A DNA stretch of 64,000 bases. It comes from Vibrio chagasii (GTDB lineage: Bacteria > Pseudomonadota > Gammaproteobacteria > Enterobacterales > Vibrionaceae). How positions within the stretch are numbered: position 1 is the stretch's first letter; every line of letters begins with the position of its first letter. The notes under the pieces are model-generated. The model saw only the letters and a program-made list of their open reading frames with translations, ran no database searches and was not told where the DNA came from. Where the stretch lies: NCBI RefSeq assembly GCF_002954585.1, contig NZ_MSCI01000003.1, positions 17,585-81,584 on the forward strand. The letters are read 5' to 3'. A program made the translations under genes and the position numbers. This document shows positions 26,619-35,538 of this stretch, in pieces.

Positions 26619-26632
26619 TTGACCTAAATCAA
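26619..26632. promoter_or_regulatory. FNR-like site upstream of atp operon
   Basis: TTGAC-CTAA-ATCAA matches the FNR consensus TTGAT-N4-ATCAA at 9 of 10 positions. It lies ten bases past the parB stop and about 100 bp before the predicted atp -10. I see no terminator hairpin after parB. Confidence 0.4.
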
Positions 26633-26641
26633 TTATCTCAT

Positions 26642-27523
26642 TTAGTACTCTAACTTAGCAATAAGTTGCTCTAATTTGTGAGGCTCATCAAGAGTAATTG
26701 TCACTTTTGACTTGCCGCTAACAGAACGAGTAACTGAAACGTTTGCTTGCAATTTTTCCGTGAGTCTTCGCGAAAGTTCGATAGCTTCTGTGTCTTCAGG
26801 CTTAGATTCAGGCTCAACGTCTGGTTTTAAACACTTTTTGACTAGTTGTTCAGTTTGGCGCACGGTCATGCTTTTGGTCGCCGCAGTGTTCGCTGCCTCA
26901 ATCTGGGTATCGCCTTCAAGCGCAAGCAGTGCTCGTGCATGCCCCATTTCCAGTTGTTTGTTGGAAACTAAGCCTTTTACTTCATTTTCGAGCTGATTGA
27001 GACGTAATAAGTTACTAACCGTTGCTCTCGATTTACCAATCACATCAGCGACTTGCTGGTGCGTCAGTTCAAATTCATTCTGTAAGCGCTCTAGCGCTTG
27101 TGCTTCTTCGATAACATTCAGGTCTTCACGCTGAATATTCTCGATTAACGCCATCGCAATCGCGGCTTTGTCTTCAACTCGCTTGATAAGACACGGCACT
27201 TGCTTAAGGCCTGCTTGACGAGCCGCTCTCCAACGACGCTCACCCGCAATAATCTCATACTGATCTTGCGCTAATGGACGTACAACGATTGGCTGGATGA
27301 TACCTTGAGATTGAATTGAAGCCGCCAGCTCTTCTAGCGCTTCAGGCGCGATATCTTTACGCGGTTGATAAACACCTGGCTTCAAGCTACCAACAGCCAA
27401 TTCTGTTAGCTCTCCATCAGCCGATAACGCCTGACTATGAGAAGCGACTTGCTGTTTTTCACGAGCCAATGAGCTAGTTGCAAGCAGTGCATCTAGCCCT
27501 TTTCCTAAACCACGCTTAGACAT
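26642..27523 (-). CDS. parB: Chromosome partitioning protein ParB
   Basis: A 293-residue CTP-dependent parS-binding clamp. The N-terminus SKRGLGKGLDALL is followed by the ParB/Srx CTPase motifs (QPRKD; GERRWRAARQAGL near residues 95-108), a helix-turn-helix (LTHQQVADVIGKSRATVSNLLRL), and a C-terminal dimerisation domain. It is the origin-proximal ParB of the main chromosome. It lies 23 bases after parA. Confidence 0.95.
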   Translation of the reverse strand: MSKRGLGKGLDALLATSSLAREKQQVASHSQALSADGELTELAVGSLKPGVYQPRKDIAPEALEELAASIQSQGIIQPIVVRPLAQDQYEIIAGERRWRAARQAGLKQVPCLIKRVEDKAAIAMALIENIQREDLNVIEEAQALERLQNEFELTHQQVADVIGKSRATVSNLLRLNQLENEVKGLVSNKQLEMGHARALLALEGDTQIEAANTAATKSMTVRQTEQLVKKCLKPDVEPESKPEDTEAIELSRRLTEKLQANVSVTRSVSGKSKVTITLDEPHKLEQLIAKLEY

Positions 27524-27546
27524 TGAGCGAATTCCTTTGGTTAGAC

Positions 27547-28320
27547 CTATACTGGGACTTCTTCACGACGCAACATTTCGCCTGCAAGGGCAAGATATGC
27601 CTTAGCACCAGCGGAATATTTGTCGTAGTACATTGCTGGTTTGCCGTGACTAGGCGCTTCAGCAAGACGTACATTTCTAGGGATCACGGTTCGGTAGACT
27701 TTGCTACCGAAGTGTTTTTTGAGTTGATCTGATACTTCGTTTGATAAGCGGTTGCGAGGATCATACATAGTACGCAGAAGACCTTCGATCTTCAGGTTCT
27801 CGTTAACCACCGCCGCAAGCTTACTTATGGTATCCATCAACGCAGTCAAACCTTCAAGAGCAAAGTATTCACATTGCATTGGAACTAATACGGAATCGGC
27901 AGCTGCCATGGCATTAATTGTAAGAAGGTTTAATGAGGGCGGGCAATCAATAAAGATGAAATCATAATCATCACGAATGGATGCAAGTGCATTTTTAAGG
28001 CGAACTTCGCGCGCGAACACTTCCATTAGCTTGATTTCTGCCGCAGTAACATCACCGTTTGCGGCGATGAGGTCATAATTGCCAGATGTACTCCTGCAAA
28101 CTACCTCATCAAATGGGGTGTCTTCAACCAACAAATCGTAAGCAGTTGCTTCAACCTGATATTTGTCGACACCGCTCGCCATAGTGGCATTACCTTGGGG
28201 ATCGAGGTCAACAACCAATATCTTGCGTTTAGTTGCCGCCATTGATGCTGCTAAATTAATGCAAGTTGTTGTTTTTCCTACGCCACCTTTCTGGTTGGCA
28301 ATTGCTACGATTCTACCCAC
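27547..28320 (-). CDS. parA: Chromosome partitioning ATPase ParA (Soj type)
   Basis: A 257-residue deviant-Walker ATPase with KGGVGKTT at about residues 10-17, no N-terminal helix-turn-helix, and therefore of the chromosomal (type Ib/Soj-like) class. It drives origin segregation with ParB; in V. cholerae ParA1 also anchors the origin at the old pole. It follows rsmG by 14 bases in the conserved mnmG-rsmG-parA-parB order. Confidence 0.95.
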   Translation of the reverse strand: MGRIVAIANQKGGVGKTTTCINLAASMAATKRKILVVDLDPQGNATMASGVDKYQVEATAYDLLVEDTPFDEVVCRSTSGNYDLIAANGDVTAAEIKLMEVFAREVRLKNALASIRDDYDFIFIDCPPSLNLLTINAMAAADSVLVPMQCEYFALEGLTALMDTISKLAAVVNENLKIEGLLRTMYDPRNRLSNEVSDQLKKHFGSKVYRTVIPRNVRLAEAPSHGKPAMYYDKYSAGAKAYLALAGEMLRREEVPV

Positions 28321-28334
28321 TATGGCCTCGCTGA

Positions 28335-28967
28335 TTATCCCTGACGCGATAAAGTTACTAGATGACGCTCTCCGTCAAGCTCTGGCACTCGCAAAGCTTT
28401 GATATCTGTCACTGAACACCATTCAGGTAACAGGTCAATTTCGTCTCTAGGATGTTGTCCCTTAAGAGCCAAAAATACACCGGATTGCTCTTTAGGTAAA
28501 TGGTGACACCACTCTACCATGTCTGTCATTGATGCAAATGCGCGACTGAGCACTGCATCAAACTTTTCTTCAGGTTGAAACTCTTCAACACGGCTTTGAA
28601 CCGGCACAACGTTGTCTATGCTTAACTCATGAACTACCTGCTTAATAAAACGAATACGCTTACCTAAGCTATCTAGCAAGTAAAACTCGCAGTCTGGGTT
28701 CATGATTGAGAGCGGAATCCCAGGTAAGCCTGGTCCGGTACCCACATCGATAAACCGCTTACCCTGTAAGTGAGTGCTAACAATGATGCTATCTAAGATA
28801 TGTTTCACCATCATTTCTAATGGGTCACGAACCGAAGTCAGGTTGTAAGCCTTATTCCATTTGTTGAGTAATTCAACGTAGCCAACTAGCTGGCTACGTT
28901 GTTTTTCAGATACTTCTAGGTCGGTCTGGCCAATCAGGTGATCCAATTTTTCGCGTAATACGCTCAT
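28335..28967 (-). CDS. rsmG: 16S rRNA (guanine-527-N7)-methyltransferase RsmG
   Basis: A 210-residue SAM-dependent enzyme methylating G527 of 16S rRNA. The SAM loop is DVGTGPGLPGIPLSI (about residues 72-86), and KWNKAYNLTSVRDP is the family N-terminal block. Its ATG shares one base with the mnmG stop (TAATG), so the two are translationally coupled. Confidence 0.95.
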   Translation of the reverse strand: MSVLREKLDHLIGQTDLEVSEKQRSQLVGYVELLNKWNKAYNLTSVRDPLEMMVKHILDSIIVSTHLQGKRFIDVGTGPGLPGIPLSIMNPDCEFYLLDSLGKRIRFIKQVVHELSIDNVVPVQSRVEEFQPEEKFDAVLSRAFASMTDMVEWCHHLPKEQSGVFLALKGQHPRDEIDLLPEWCSVTDIKALRVPELDGERHLVTLSRQG

Positions 28968-30862
28968 TATGCTTCCTCACCTTTTTTCAACAGGCCGTGT
29001 TTTTTCAAGTAAACCAGTAGAATTGAAATTGCCGCAGGTGTAATACCCGAAATACGAGAGGCAATACCAATTGAATCCGGTTTAGCGTTAGTTAGTTTTA
29101 GAACCACTTCGTTAGAAAGCCCTTTTACCTGGCTGTAATCAATATCAGCAGGCAGTTTGGTGTTTTCATGACGCAGTGATTTTTCAATTTCGTCTTGTTG
29201 ACGCTGAATGTAGCCTTCGTACTTCACTTGGATCTCAACTTGCTCAGCCGCTTGTTGATCTTCCAGTGCAGGAGAAAAACGATCCAGAGCCGTCAACTGT
29301 GAATAAGTCATTTCAGGACGACGCAGAAGATCTTCACCGCTCGCTTCACGAGACATTGGTGTTTTTAGGATCTGGTTCAGCGCGCCAATATCTTCAGATT
29401 TTGGATTAATCCAAGTCTCTTTCAGACGCTGACGTTCTTTCTCCATGTTGTCCATCTTCTCATTGAATCGAGCCCAACGTGCATCATCAATCAAACCAAG
29501 TTCACGAGATTTTTCTGTCAGACGGATATCGGCGTTGTCTTCACGAAGCAACAGACGGTATTCCGCACGAGACGTAAACATACGGTACGGTTCTTTGGTG
29601 CCCATGGTTGATAGGTCGTCGATCAGAACCCCCATGTAAGCTTGGTCACGACGTGGGCTCCAGCCTTCTTTGCCTTGAGTAAACAGACTCGCATTCAAAC
29701 CAGCCATCAAACCTTGTGCAGCCGCTTCTTCATAACCGGTTGTACCGTTGATTTGGCCGGCAAAGAATAGACCTTTAATAAACTTCGTTTCGTAAGTCAG
29801 TTTTAGGTCGCGAGGATCGAAGAAATCATACTCAATCGCGTAGCCAGGGCGCACGATGTGAGCATTTTCGAAGCCCTTCATTGAGCGAACAATTTGAACC
29901 TGTACATCAAACGGCAGACTAGTAGAAATACCATTCGGGTATAACTCATGTGTCGTTAGGCCTTCAGGCTCAATAAAAATTTGGTGGCTATTTTTATCAG
30001 CAAAACGCATCACTTTGTCTTCAATCGAAGGACAGTAGCGAGGACCAATACCCTCAATCACGCCAGCGTACATAGGGCTGCGGTCAAGGTTGGCACGAAT
30101 CACATCGTGCGTATTTTCATTGGTGTGCGTGATGTAACATGGGATTTGGCGCGGCTGTTGTGCTCGGCTGCCCATGAATGAGAAAACCGGTGTTGGGTTA
30201 TCACCGTGTTGAACCTCAAGCTCAGAAAAATCAACACTACGCGCATCGATACGAGGAGGCGTACCTGTTTTCAGGCGATCAACTCTAAATGGAAGATCAC
30301 GAAGACGGTCAGCTAAAGCGATCGATGGTGGATCACCAGCACGACCACCAGAAGAGCTTTCCATACCAATATGGATCTTACCGCCTAGGAATGTACCCAC
30401 CGTCAGTACCACAGCATCAGCACGGAACTTAAGGCCCATTTGGGTTACCACACCGACCACTTGATCCTGTTCAACGATCAGGTCATCTACCGATTGTTGG
30501 AACAAGGTTAGGTTTGGTGTGTTTTCAAGAACATTACGCACAAAGGCTTTGTAAAGCGCTCGGTCTGCTTGAGCGCGCGTTGCACGAACCGCAGGTCCTT
30601 TTGACGCGTTTAGTGTTCTGAACTGAATACCTGCATGATCAATGGCTTGCGCCATCAAACCACCCATTGCATCGACCTCTTTCACCAAGTGGCCCTTACC
30701 GATACCACCGATAGCTGGGTTACAAGACATTTGTCCCAAGGTATCGATATTATGAGTAAGTAATAACGTACTTTGACCAGTACGTGCAGATGCGAGTGCG
30801 GCTTCCGTTCCTGCATGGCCGCCACCAACAACGATGACGTCAAATTTTTCGTGATAAAGCAT
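28967..30862 (-). CDS. mnmG: tRNA uridine-34 carboxymethylaminomethyl enzyme MnmG (GidA)
   Basis: A 631-residue FAD enzyme that with MnmE modifies the wobble U34 of tRNAs. FAD motif VVGGGHAGTEAALASAR (residues 11-27), the GIDA signature block NPAIGGIGKGHLVKE, and a C-terminal helical domain (YSQVKGLSNEV) are visible. It borders oriC on the unwinding-element side, the classic gid position, and is transcribed away from the origin. Confidence 0.96.
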   Translation of the reverse strand: MLYHEKFDVIVVGGGHAGTEAALASARTGQSTLLLTHNIDTLGQMSCNPAIGGIGKGHLVKEVDAMGGLMAQAIDHAGIQFRTLNASKGPAVRATRAQADRALYKAFVRNVLENTPNLTLFQQSVDDLIVEQDQVVGVVTQMGLKFRADAVVLTVGTFLGGKIHIGMESSSGGRAGDPPSIALADRLRDLPFRVDRLKTGTPPRIDARSVDFSELEVQHGDNPTPVFSFMGSRAQQPRQIPCYITHTNENTHDVIRANLDRSPMYAGVIEGIGPRYCPSIEDKVMRFADKNSHQIFIEPEGLTTHELYPNGISTSLPFDVQVQIVRSMKGFENAHIVRPGYAIEYDFFDPRDLKLTYETKFIKGLFFAGQINGTTGYEEAAAQGLMAGLNASLFTQGKEGWSPRRDQAYMGVLIDDLSTMGTKEPYRMFTSRAEYRLLLREDNADIRLTEKSRELGLIDDARWARFNEKMDNMEKERQRLKETWINPKSEDIGALNQILKTPMSREASGEDLLRRPEMTYSQLTALDRFSPALEDQQAAEQVEIQVKYEGYIQRQQDEIEKSLRHENTKLPADIDYSQVKGLSNEVVLKLTNAKPDSIGIASRISGITPAAISILLVYLKKHGLLKKGEEA

Positions 30863-30979
30863 GAACCGACCTCAGGTATTCAAACGTTTTCTAGACTGAT
30901 AAAAAGGAGCGATATTCTACCTGTTTTCATAGCTTGAGAAAACGTTTTTGGAATTTTTCGATTAAGCTGTTTTTAATTA

Positions 30980-31290
30980 ATATAGATAAGATCTTTAAAG
31001 AGATCTTTTATTGGATCTATTATTAGGATCGAAGTGGTCTGTGGATAAGTCAAAAATGATCAACAAGATCATGGATCTTTTTTGGATCAAATGGTGTGAT
31101 CTAACTTTGATCAGGGTGAGGATTAGCTGGGATCAAAATGGCTACTTATTCACAGGGATAAATAGCTCTAAAACTTGTTATTTGGATAACTATAGGTTAA
31201 TCACCGAATATGTATGATCTTATCCACAACAGATCTTGAAAATAAATGGCTAATTTTCGGCTTTTACCCCAAAAAGTTATTCACAATCTC
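30980..31290. other. oriC: Chromosome replication origin oriC
   Basis: This 310-bp region between mnmG and mioC aligns feature by feature with E. coli oriC. An AT-rich unwinding element has three tandem 12-13-mers beginning GATCT/GATCTA at 30990, 31002 and 31014. DnaA boxes follow: R1 TGTGGATAA 31040-31048 (minus), R2-like TTATTCACA 31146-31154 (plus), R3 TTTGGATAA 31181-31189 (minus) and R4 TTATCCACA 31220-31228 (plus), with an extra TTATTCACA at 31277-31285. Thirteen GATC (Dam/SeqA) sites lie in 30990-31235. GATCAACAA near 31058 occupies the place of the E. coli IHF site. No gene lies inside. Confidence 0.95.
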
Positions 31291-31303
31291 GATATTCAGG
31301 CAC

Positions 31304-31330
31304 AAAAAAAGCGGCAAAAGCCGCTTTTTT
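31304..31330 (-). terminator. Terminator between mioC and oriC
   Basis: AAAAAAAGCGGC (31304-31315) pairs with GCCGCTTTTTT (31320-31330). On the minus strand it ends mioC transcription before it enters oriC. Confidence 0.88.
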
Positions 31331-31344
31331 AAGAGAATAGAGGG

Positions 31345-31779
31345 TTAAAACTGGTCACTATGATCGTTAAACCACTCTTCTGCAGCGTCTTCAGGGACCG
31401 GAGTCTCCAAAACATCGATGGTAAAACAGTCAGAAATCGCCTGTCCGCCAAGTTTTGTTAATAACTCATGAGCGGTTTGGCCTGCTGCGCAGAAGGTGTC
31501 GTAGCTTGAATCACCAATGGCAATGACTGCAAAGCGAACCTTATCGAGTTGAGGTGCGTGCTCTGTCAGATCGGCTATGAATGGCTTGATATTGTCAGGG
31601 AATTCACCAGCGCCATGGGTCGATGTCACTACTAACCAGAAGCCTTGCTGAGGAATATCATTGTATTCAGGCTGGTTGTGTAGCGTTATCTCATGGCCTT
31701 GCTCTTCTAGAAGATCATTAAGGTGATCGCCAACGTATTCAGCGCCACCTAAGGTGCTACCTGTAATAATGTGGATCAT
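31345..31779 (-). CDS. mioC: Flavodoxin-like protein MioC
   Basis: A 144-residue FMN-binding flavodoxin. The phosphate loop TGSTLGGAE is at residues 6-14, and STHGAGEFPDN with IGDSSYDTFC surrounds the flavin. In E. coli MioC has been linked to biotin synthase activity in vitro; its real role is unclear. It flanks oriC as in E. coli, transcribed towards the origin but followed here by a strong terminator. Confidence 0.93.
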   Translation of the reverse strand: MIHIITGSTLGGAEYVGDHLNDLLEEQGHEITLHNQPEYNDIPQQGFWLVVTSTHGAGEFPDNIKPFIADLTEHAPQLDKVRFAVIAIGDSSYDTFCAAGQTAHELLTKLGGQAISDCFTIDVLETPVPEDAAEEWFNDHSDQF

Positions 31780-31829
31780 TAAGCTGTCCTTACTAAAGAA
31801 AAAGGCCGGTATCAGCCAGCCTTCTTGGG

Positions 31830-33191
31830 TTATTTACCAATACAGAATGAAGAGAAGATACGCCCCAAGAGATCGTCTGAGCTGAACTCGCCCGTTATCT
31901 CATTAAGGTGTTGCTGAGTGATACGAAGCTCTTCCGCCAAGATTTCACCCGCCATGTAGCCTTCAAGTTGCTGCTGGCCAATATCGAGGTGCTCTGAGGC
32001 ACGCTCAAGCGCATCCAAGTGACGACGGCGAGCCATAAAGCCACCTTCATGACCACCAGCAAAGCCCATACACTCTTTTAGGTGACTACGTAGGGCATCC
32101 ACGCCTTGACCTGTTTTTGCGGACAAGCGAATCAGAGTTGGATCGTTCACGTGACAAATCCCGAGCTCTTCATTGGTTTGATCCGCTTTGTTACGAATGA
32201 CAGTCATACCAATGTTATCTGGTAAACGATCAACGAAATCTGGCCAGATATCTTTCGGGTCAGTGGCATCGGTTGTGGTGCCATCCACCATAAATAGGAC
32301 TCGGTCTGCCTGAGCAATTTCTTCCCAAGCACGCTCAATGCCGATTTTTTCAACTTCATCAGACGCGTCACGTAAGCCTGCGGTATCGATAATATGCAGT
32401 GGCATACCATCAATATGGATATGCTCTCGCAGTACATCACGTGTGGTACCAGCAATATCAGTCACGATTGCCGATTCTTTGCCTGACAGCGCGTTCAGTA
32501 GGCTAGATTTACCGGCATTTGGGCGACCAGCGATCACTACCTTCATGCCTTCACGCATGATGGCGCCTTGGTTGGCTTCTTGGCGCACTGCCTCTAGGTT
32601 GTCGATGATAGCCTGTAAGTCAGCACTTACTTTACCGTCTGCCAGAAAGTCGATTTCTTCTTCGGGGAAGTCGATAGCTGCTTCAACATAGATACGCAGG
32701 TGAATCAGTGAATCGACTAGGGTATTAATGCGTTTAGAGAACTCACCTTGAAGAGATTGCAGTGCGGATTTAGCCGCTTCTTCTGAGCTTGCGTCAATCA
32801 AGTCAGCGATCGCTTCAGCTTGGGTTAAGTCCATCTTGTCGTTCAAGAACGCGCGCTCTGAGAACTCACCAGGACGGGCTGCACGCACGCCTGAGATGCC
32901 TAGGATGCGCTTGATGAGCATATCCATAACCACTGGGCCACCGTGACCTTGCAGCTCTAGAACGTCTTCGCCGGTAAAAGAGTGTGGGTTAGGGAAGTAG
33001 AGCGCGATACCTTGGTCGAGCTCGATGCCATCGGCAGATTTAAAAGGTAGGTACTCAGCGTAGCGAGGCTTAAGTGTTTTTCCCGTTACTTCTAGGGCAA
33101 CCTGAGTCGCTAATGGGCCGGAAACGCGGATAATACCGACGCCACCACGGCCGGGCGCGGTCGCTTGAGCAACAATCGTATCTGTAGTCAT
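31830..33191 (-). CDS. mnmE: tRNA modification GTPase MnmE (TrmE)
   Basis: A 453-residue GTPase, partner of MnmG in U34 modification. An N-terminal tetrahydrofolate-binding domain (TIVAQATAPGRGGVGIIRVSG) and a helical domain enclose the G domain: G1 GRPNAGKSS, G2 TDIAGTTRD, G3 DTAGLRD, G4 NKAD. The C-terminus has the invariant CIGK. The longer frame from 33233 is rejected in favour of MTTDTIVAQ (E. coli 454 residues). Confidence 0.95.
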   Translation of the reverse strand: MTTDTIVAQATAPGRGGVGIIRVSGPLATQVALEVTGKTLKPRYAEYLPFKSADGIELDQGIALYFPNPHSFTGEDVLELQGHGGPVVMDMLIKRILGISGVRAARPGEFSERAFLNDKMDLTQAEAIADLIDASSEEAAKSALQSLQGEFSKRINTLVDSLIHLRIYVEAAIDFPEEEIDFLADGKVSADLQAIIDNLEAVRQEANQGAIMREGMKVVIAGRPNAGKSSLLNALSGKESAIVTDIAGTTRDVLREHIHIDGMPLHIIDTAGLRDASDEVEKIGIERAWEEIAQADRVLFMVDGTTTDATDPKDIWPDFVDRLPDNIGMTVIRNKADQTNEELGICHVNDPTLIRLSAKTGQGVDALRSHLKECMGFAGGHEGGFMARRRHLDALERASEHLDIGQQQLEGYMAGEILAEELRITQQHLNEITGEFSSDDLLGRIFSSFCIGK

Positions 33192-33272
33192 AGTTGTGCC
33201 TGCTAGCATGTGAACGCGAAAAAGGGCATTCACGATTAATCAATTAGCTGAATTGTAATCAGCTAAAAACAA

Positions 33273-33296
33273 AAAGGCGACCTTTTGGTCGCCTTT
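33273..33296 (-). terminator. Intrinsic terminator of the rpmH-rnpA-yidD-yidC cluster
   Basis: AAAGGCGACC (33273-33282) pairs with GGTCGCCTTT (33287-33296). The minus-strand read ends in TTGTTTTT. It separates yidC from mnmE. Confidence 0.88.
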
Positions 33297-33320
33297 CTTT
33301 AGTTCTTTCTATTATCGAAC

Positions 33321-34943
33321 TTACTTAGAATGTAAGCCTTTCTTTTCCAGCGCACGGTAGATAAGCGTTTGCTGAATCAGAGTTACGATGTTCGATACTA
33401 GCCAGTAAAGAACCAGACCTGAAGGGAAGAACAGGAAGAAGAATGTGAACATAACCGGCATAAAGGTCATGATCTTCTGCTGCATTGGATCCGTTACAGT
33501 TGTCGGGCTCATCTTCTGGATTAGGAACATTGAAGCACCCATAAGAAGTGGCAAGATGTAGTATGGGTCTTGCGCTGAAAGGTCAGTAATCCAACCGAAG
33601 AACGGTGAGTGACGCAGTTCAACAGACTCCATTAGTGCCCAGTATAGCGAAATGAAGATAGGCATTTGTAGAAGGATAGGTAAACAGCCACCTAGTGGGT
33701 TCACTTTCTCTTTCTTGTAAAGCTCCATCATTTCTTGGCTCATGCGTTGACGGTCGTCGCCGATACGCTCACGCATTGCAGTCAGCTTAGGCTGAAGCAT
33801 ACGCATTTTCGCCATAGATGTGTACTGAGCTTTCGTTAGTGGGTACATAGCACCACGAACGATGAAAGTTAGGATGATGATTGCCACACCCCAGTTCGAT
33901 ACGAAGCCTTGAATGAACGAAAGCAGAGTATGAAGTGGTTTAGCAATGAACCATAGCCAGCCGTAATCTACTACCAAGTCTAGGTTTGGTGCAGTTGCTG
34001 CCATTTGGTCTTGAAGTTTAGGACCAACCCAAAGCGTTGCTTTAAAGCTTGCTTCGTCACCGTTCGCGATGGTTTTGTTCGGCATACGAACACCGATGTC
34101 GCCTAGGTTACCAATTACACGAGTGTAAAGGTTGCTGCCTGCTTCGTCGCGTGGGATCCAAGCACTTGCAAAGTAGTGCTGAATCATCGCTGCCCAACCT
34201 TGACCATTTGCTAGGTTAAGAGACAGGTTGCGATCTTGCATGTCGTCGAAGCTGTATTTCTTGTAACGCGTATCTTCCGTAGAGTAAGCACCACCACGGT
34301 AAGTTGGCATTGTTAGGCTACCGCCGTCATCCATAACGTTTTGACGTAGGTGAGCGTACATACCGAATGTCGCGTTGTTGCCAGAGTTGTTGACTACATC
34401 GTATTCAACGTCAATCGCGTAGCTGCCGCGCTTAAGGATGAATGTTTTTGTGTAATCTAGGCCGTTCGCTTGGTAAGTCATAGGGATGCGTAGTTCATCC
34501 TGACCGTCAGCCAGCGTGAAGCTGTCTGCTGAAACCGTGTAGCTTGGGCGGTTAGTACTGCTAAGGTCGATACCTTGAGGACCAACTAGACCGCTTTGAG
34601 CGATAAATTGGTGGCCTGGTTCATTCTTAAGAAGAACAAAGCTCTCTTCAGAATCGTACTCAGCTGAGTAATCATTTAGGTCTGCTTTCACAACATCACC
34701 ACCAACCGTATCAATTGACAGAGTCAGTACATCAGTGGTCACTGTGATAGTTTTTGCAGAAGAAGCAACTTGACCTGGAGCCGGGTCTAGATCATCTGCA
34801 TAAGATGGCGCTGGTAGGGTGCTGCCAGATTGTGCCTGCTCAACCGCTTGTGGAGCTGGGTTCTTAGCTACATTCCATTGTTGGAAAAGTAGGAAAGAAA
34901 CCAAAGCCAATGCGATTAACAGGATATTACGTTGAGAATCCAT
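33321..34943 (-). CDS. yidC: Membrane protein insertase YidC
   Basis: A 540-residue inner-membrane insertase. An N-terminal helix (residues 6-20, NILLIALALVSFLLFQQWN) is followed by the large periplasmic domain of Gram-negative YidC (about 50-330). Then comes the five-helix core with a cytoplasmic hairpin (YTSMAKMRMLQPKLTAMRER) and the catalytic-groove arginine of IILTFIVRGAMYPLT. It starts two bases after yidD. Confidence 0.96.
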   Translation of the reverse strand: MDSQRNILLIALALVSFLLFQQWNVAKNPAPQAVEQAQSGSTLPAPSYADDLDPAPGQVASSAKTITVTTDVLTLSIDTVGGDVVKADLNDYSAEYDSEESFVLLKNEPGHQFIAQSGLVGPQGIDLSSTNRPSYTVSADSFTLADGQDELRIPMTYQANGLDYTKTFILKRGSYAIDVEYDVVNNSGNNATFGMYAHLRQNVMDDGGSLTMPTYRGGAYSTEDTRYKKYSFDDMQDRNLSLNLANGQGWAAMIQHYFASAWIPRDEAGSNLYTRVIGNLGDIGVRMPNKTIANGDEASFKATLWVGPKLQDQMAATAPNLDLVVDYGWLWFIAKPLHTLLSFIQGFVSNWGVAIIILTFIVRGAMYPLTKAQYTSMAKMRMLQPKLTAMRERIGDDRQRMSQEMMELYKKEKVNPLGGCLPILLQMPIFISLYWALMESVELRHSPFFGWITDLSAQDPYYILPLLMGASMFLIQKMSPTTVTDPMQQKIMTFMPVMFTFFFLFFPSGLVLYWLVSNIVTLIQQTLIYRALEKKGLHSK

Positions 34944-34945
34944 CG

Positions 34946-35203
34946 TTATTTATCTCTGTCTTGTTTTTGGACTGGTGGAACGGGGTCATAGCCCCCATCG
35001 TTCAAAGGATGGCATTTTAATAGACGTTTGCCTGATAACCAACACCCTTTTACAAAACCGTGAGCTTTCAACGCTTCTATCGCATATAAAGAGCAGGTTG
35101 GAGTAAATCGGCAGCGTGGGCCGATGAGTGGACTAATAAACCATCTATAAAAATAGATGGGTATTAGCGCTATCCACGCGAAGGGCGAGACAGGCGAAGC
35201 CAT
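34946..35203 (-). CDS. yidD: Membrane insertion factor YidD
   Basis: An 85-residue small membrane-associated protein (UPF0161/DUF37) that helps YidC-dependent insertion. The diagnostic block is ISPLIGPRCRFTPTCSLYAIEAL (residues 23-45), with LKCHPLNDGGYDPVPP at the C-terminus. Its start lies 34 bases inside the end of rnpA, in another frame, a conserved overlap in this cluster. Confidence 0.94.
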   Translation of the reverse strand: MASPVSPFAWIALIPIYFYRWFISPLIGPRCRFTPTCSLYAIEALKAHGFVKGCWLSGKRLLKCHPLNDGGYDPVPPVQKQDRDK

Positions 35204-35526
35204 AATTTGTCGAGTAGCTTGAACATTTCTTCATTGCTTAAATCTTGCGCGCTCTTCTTAGCGATTACAACAAAATCTTTGTTAGGAAGTTTGTGCTGAG
35301 TGTTACGAAAACTTTCACGAGTAAGACGCTTGAATCGATTACGACCCACGGCGGTTTTAATCTGTTTTTTCGGAACGGCTAATCCAAGGCGAGGATTTGA
35401 AAGAGAGTTATTTCGAGCAATGATGGTGAAATGAGGAGAGCCAGCTCGATGAGCTTGCTTGAAGACATTTTGATAATGTTCGGGAGTTAACAAGCGTAAC
35501 TCCCGACCGAAGGCTAGCTTATTCAA
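35170..35526 (-). CDS. rnpA: Ribonuclease P protein component
   Basis: A basic protein that binds the RNase P RNA and matures tRNA 5' ends. The RNR-type motif is KTAVGRNRFKRLTRESFR. No ATG is available: the frame opens at TTG 35535 or TTG 35526. I use 35526 because it gives MNKLAFGRELRLLTP, collinear with E. coli MVKLAFPRELRLLTP, and 118 residues (E. coli 119). It starts 12 bases after rpmH and overlaps yidD by 34 bases. Confidence 0.92.
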   Translation of the reverse strand: MNKLAFGRELRLLTPEHYQNVFKQAHRAGSPHFTIIARNNSLSNPRLGLAVPKKQIKTAVGRNRFKRLTRESFRNTQHKLPNKDFVVIAKKSAQDLSNEEMFKLLDKLWLRLSRPSRG

Positions 35527-35538
35527 AATAATCAAAGA

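Noticed and set aside
26296..26622. 108-codon plus-strand frame opposite atpI
   Set aside because: Antisense to atpI and its promoter; no supporting signals.
31011..31217. 68-codon plus-strand frame inside oriC
   Set aside because: It consists of GATC repeats and DnaA boxes of the origin; no ribosome site.
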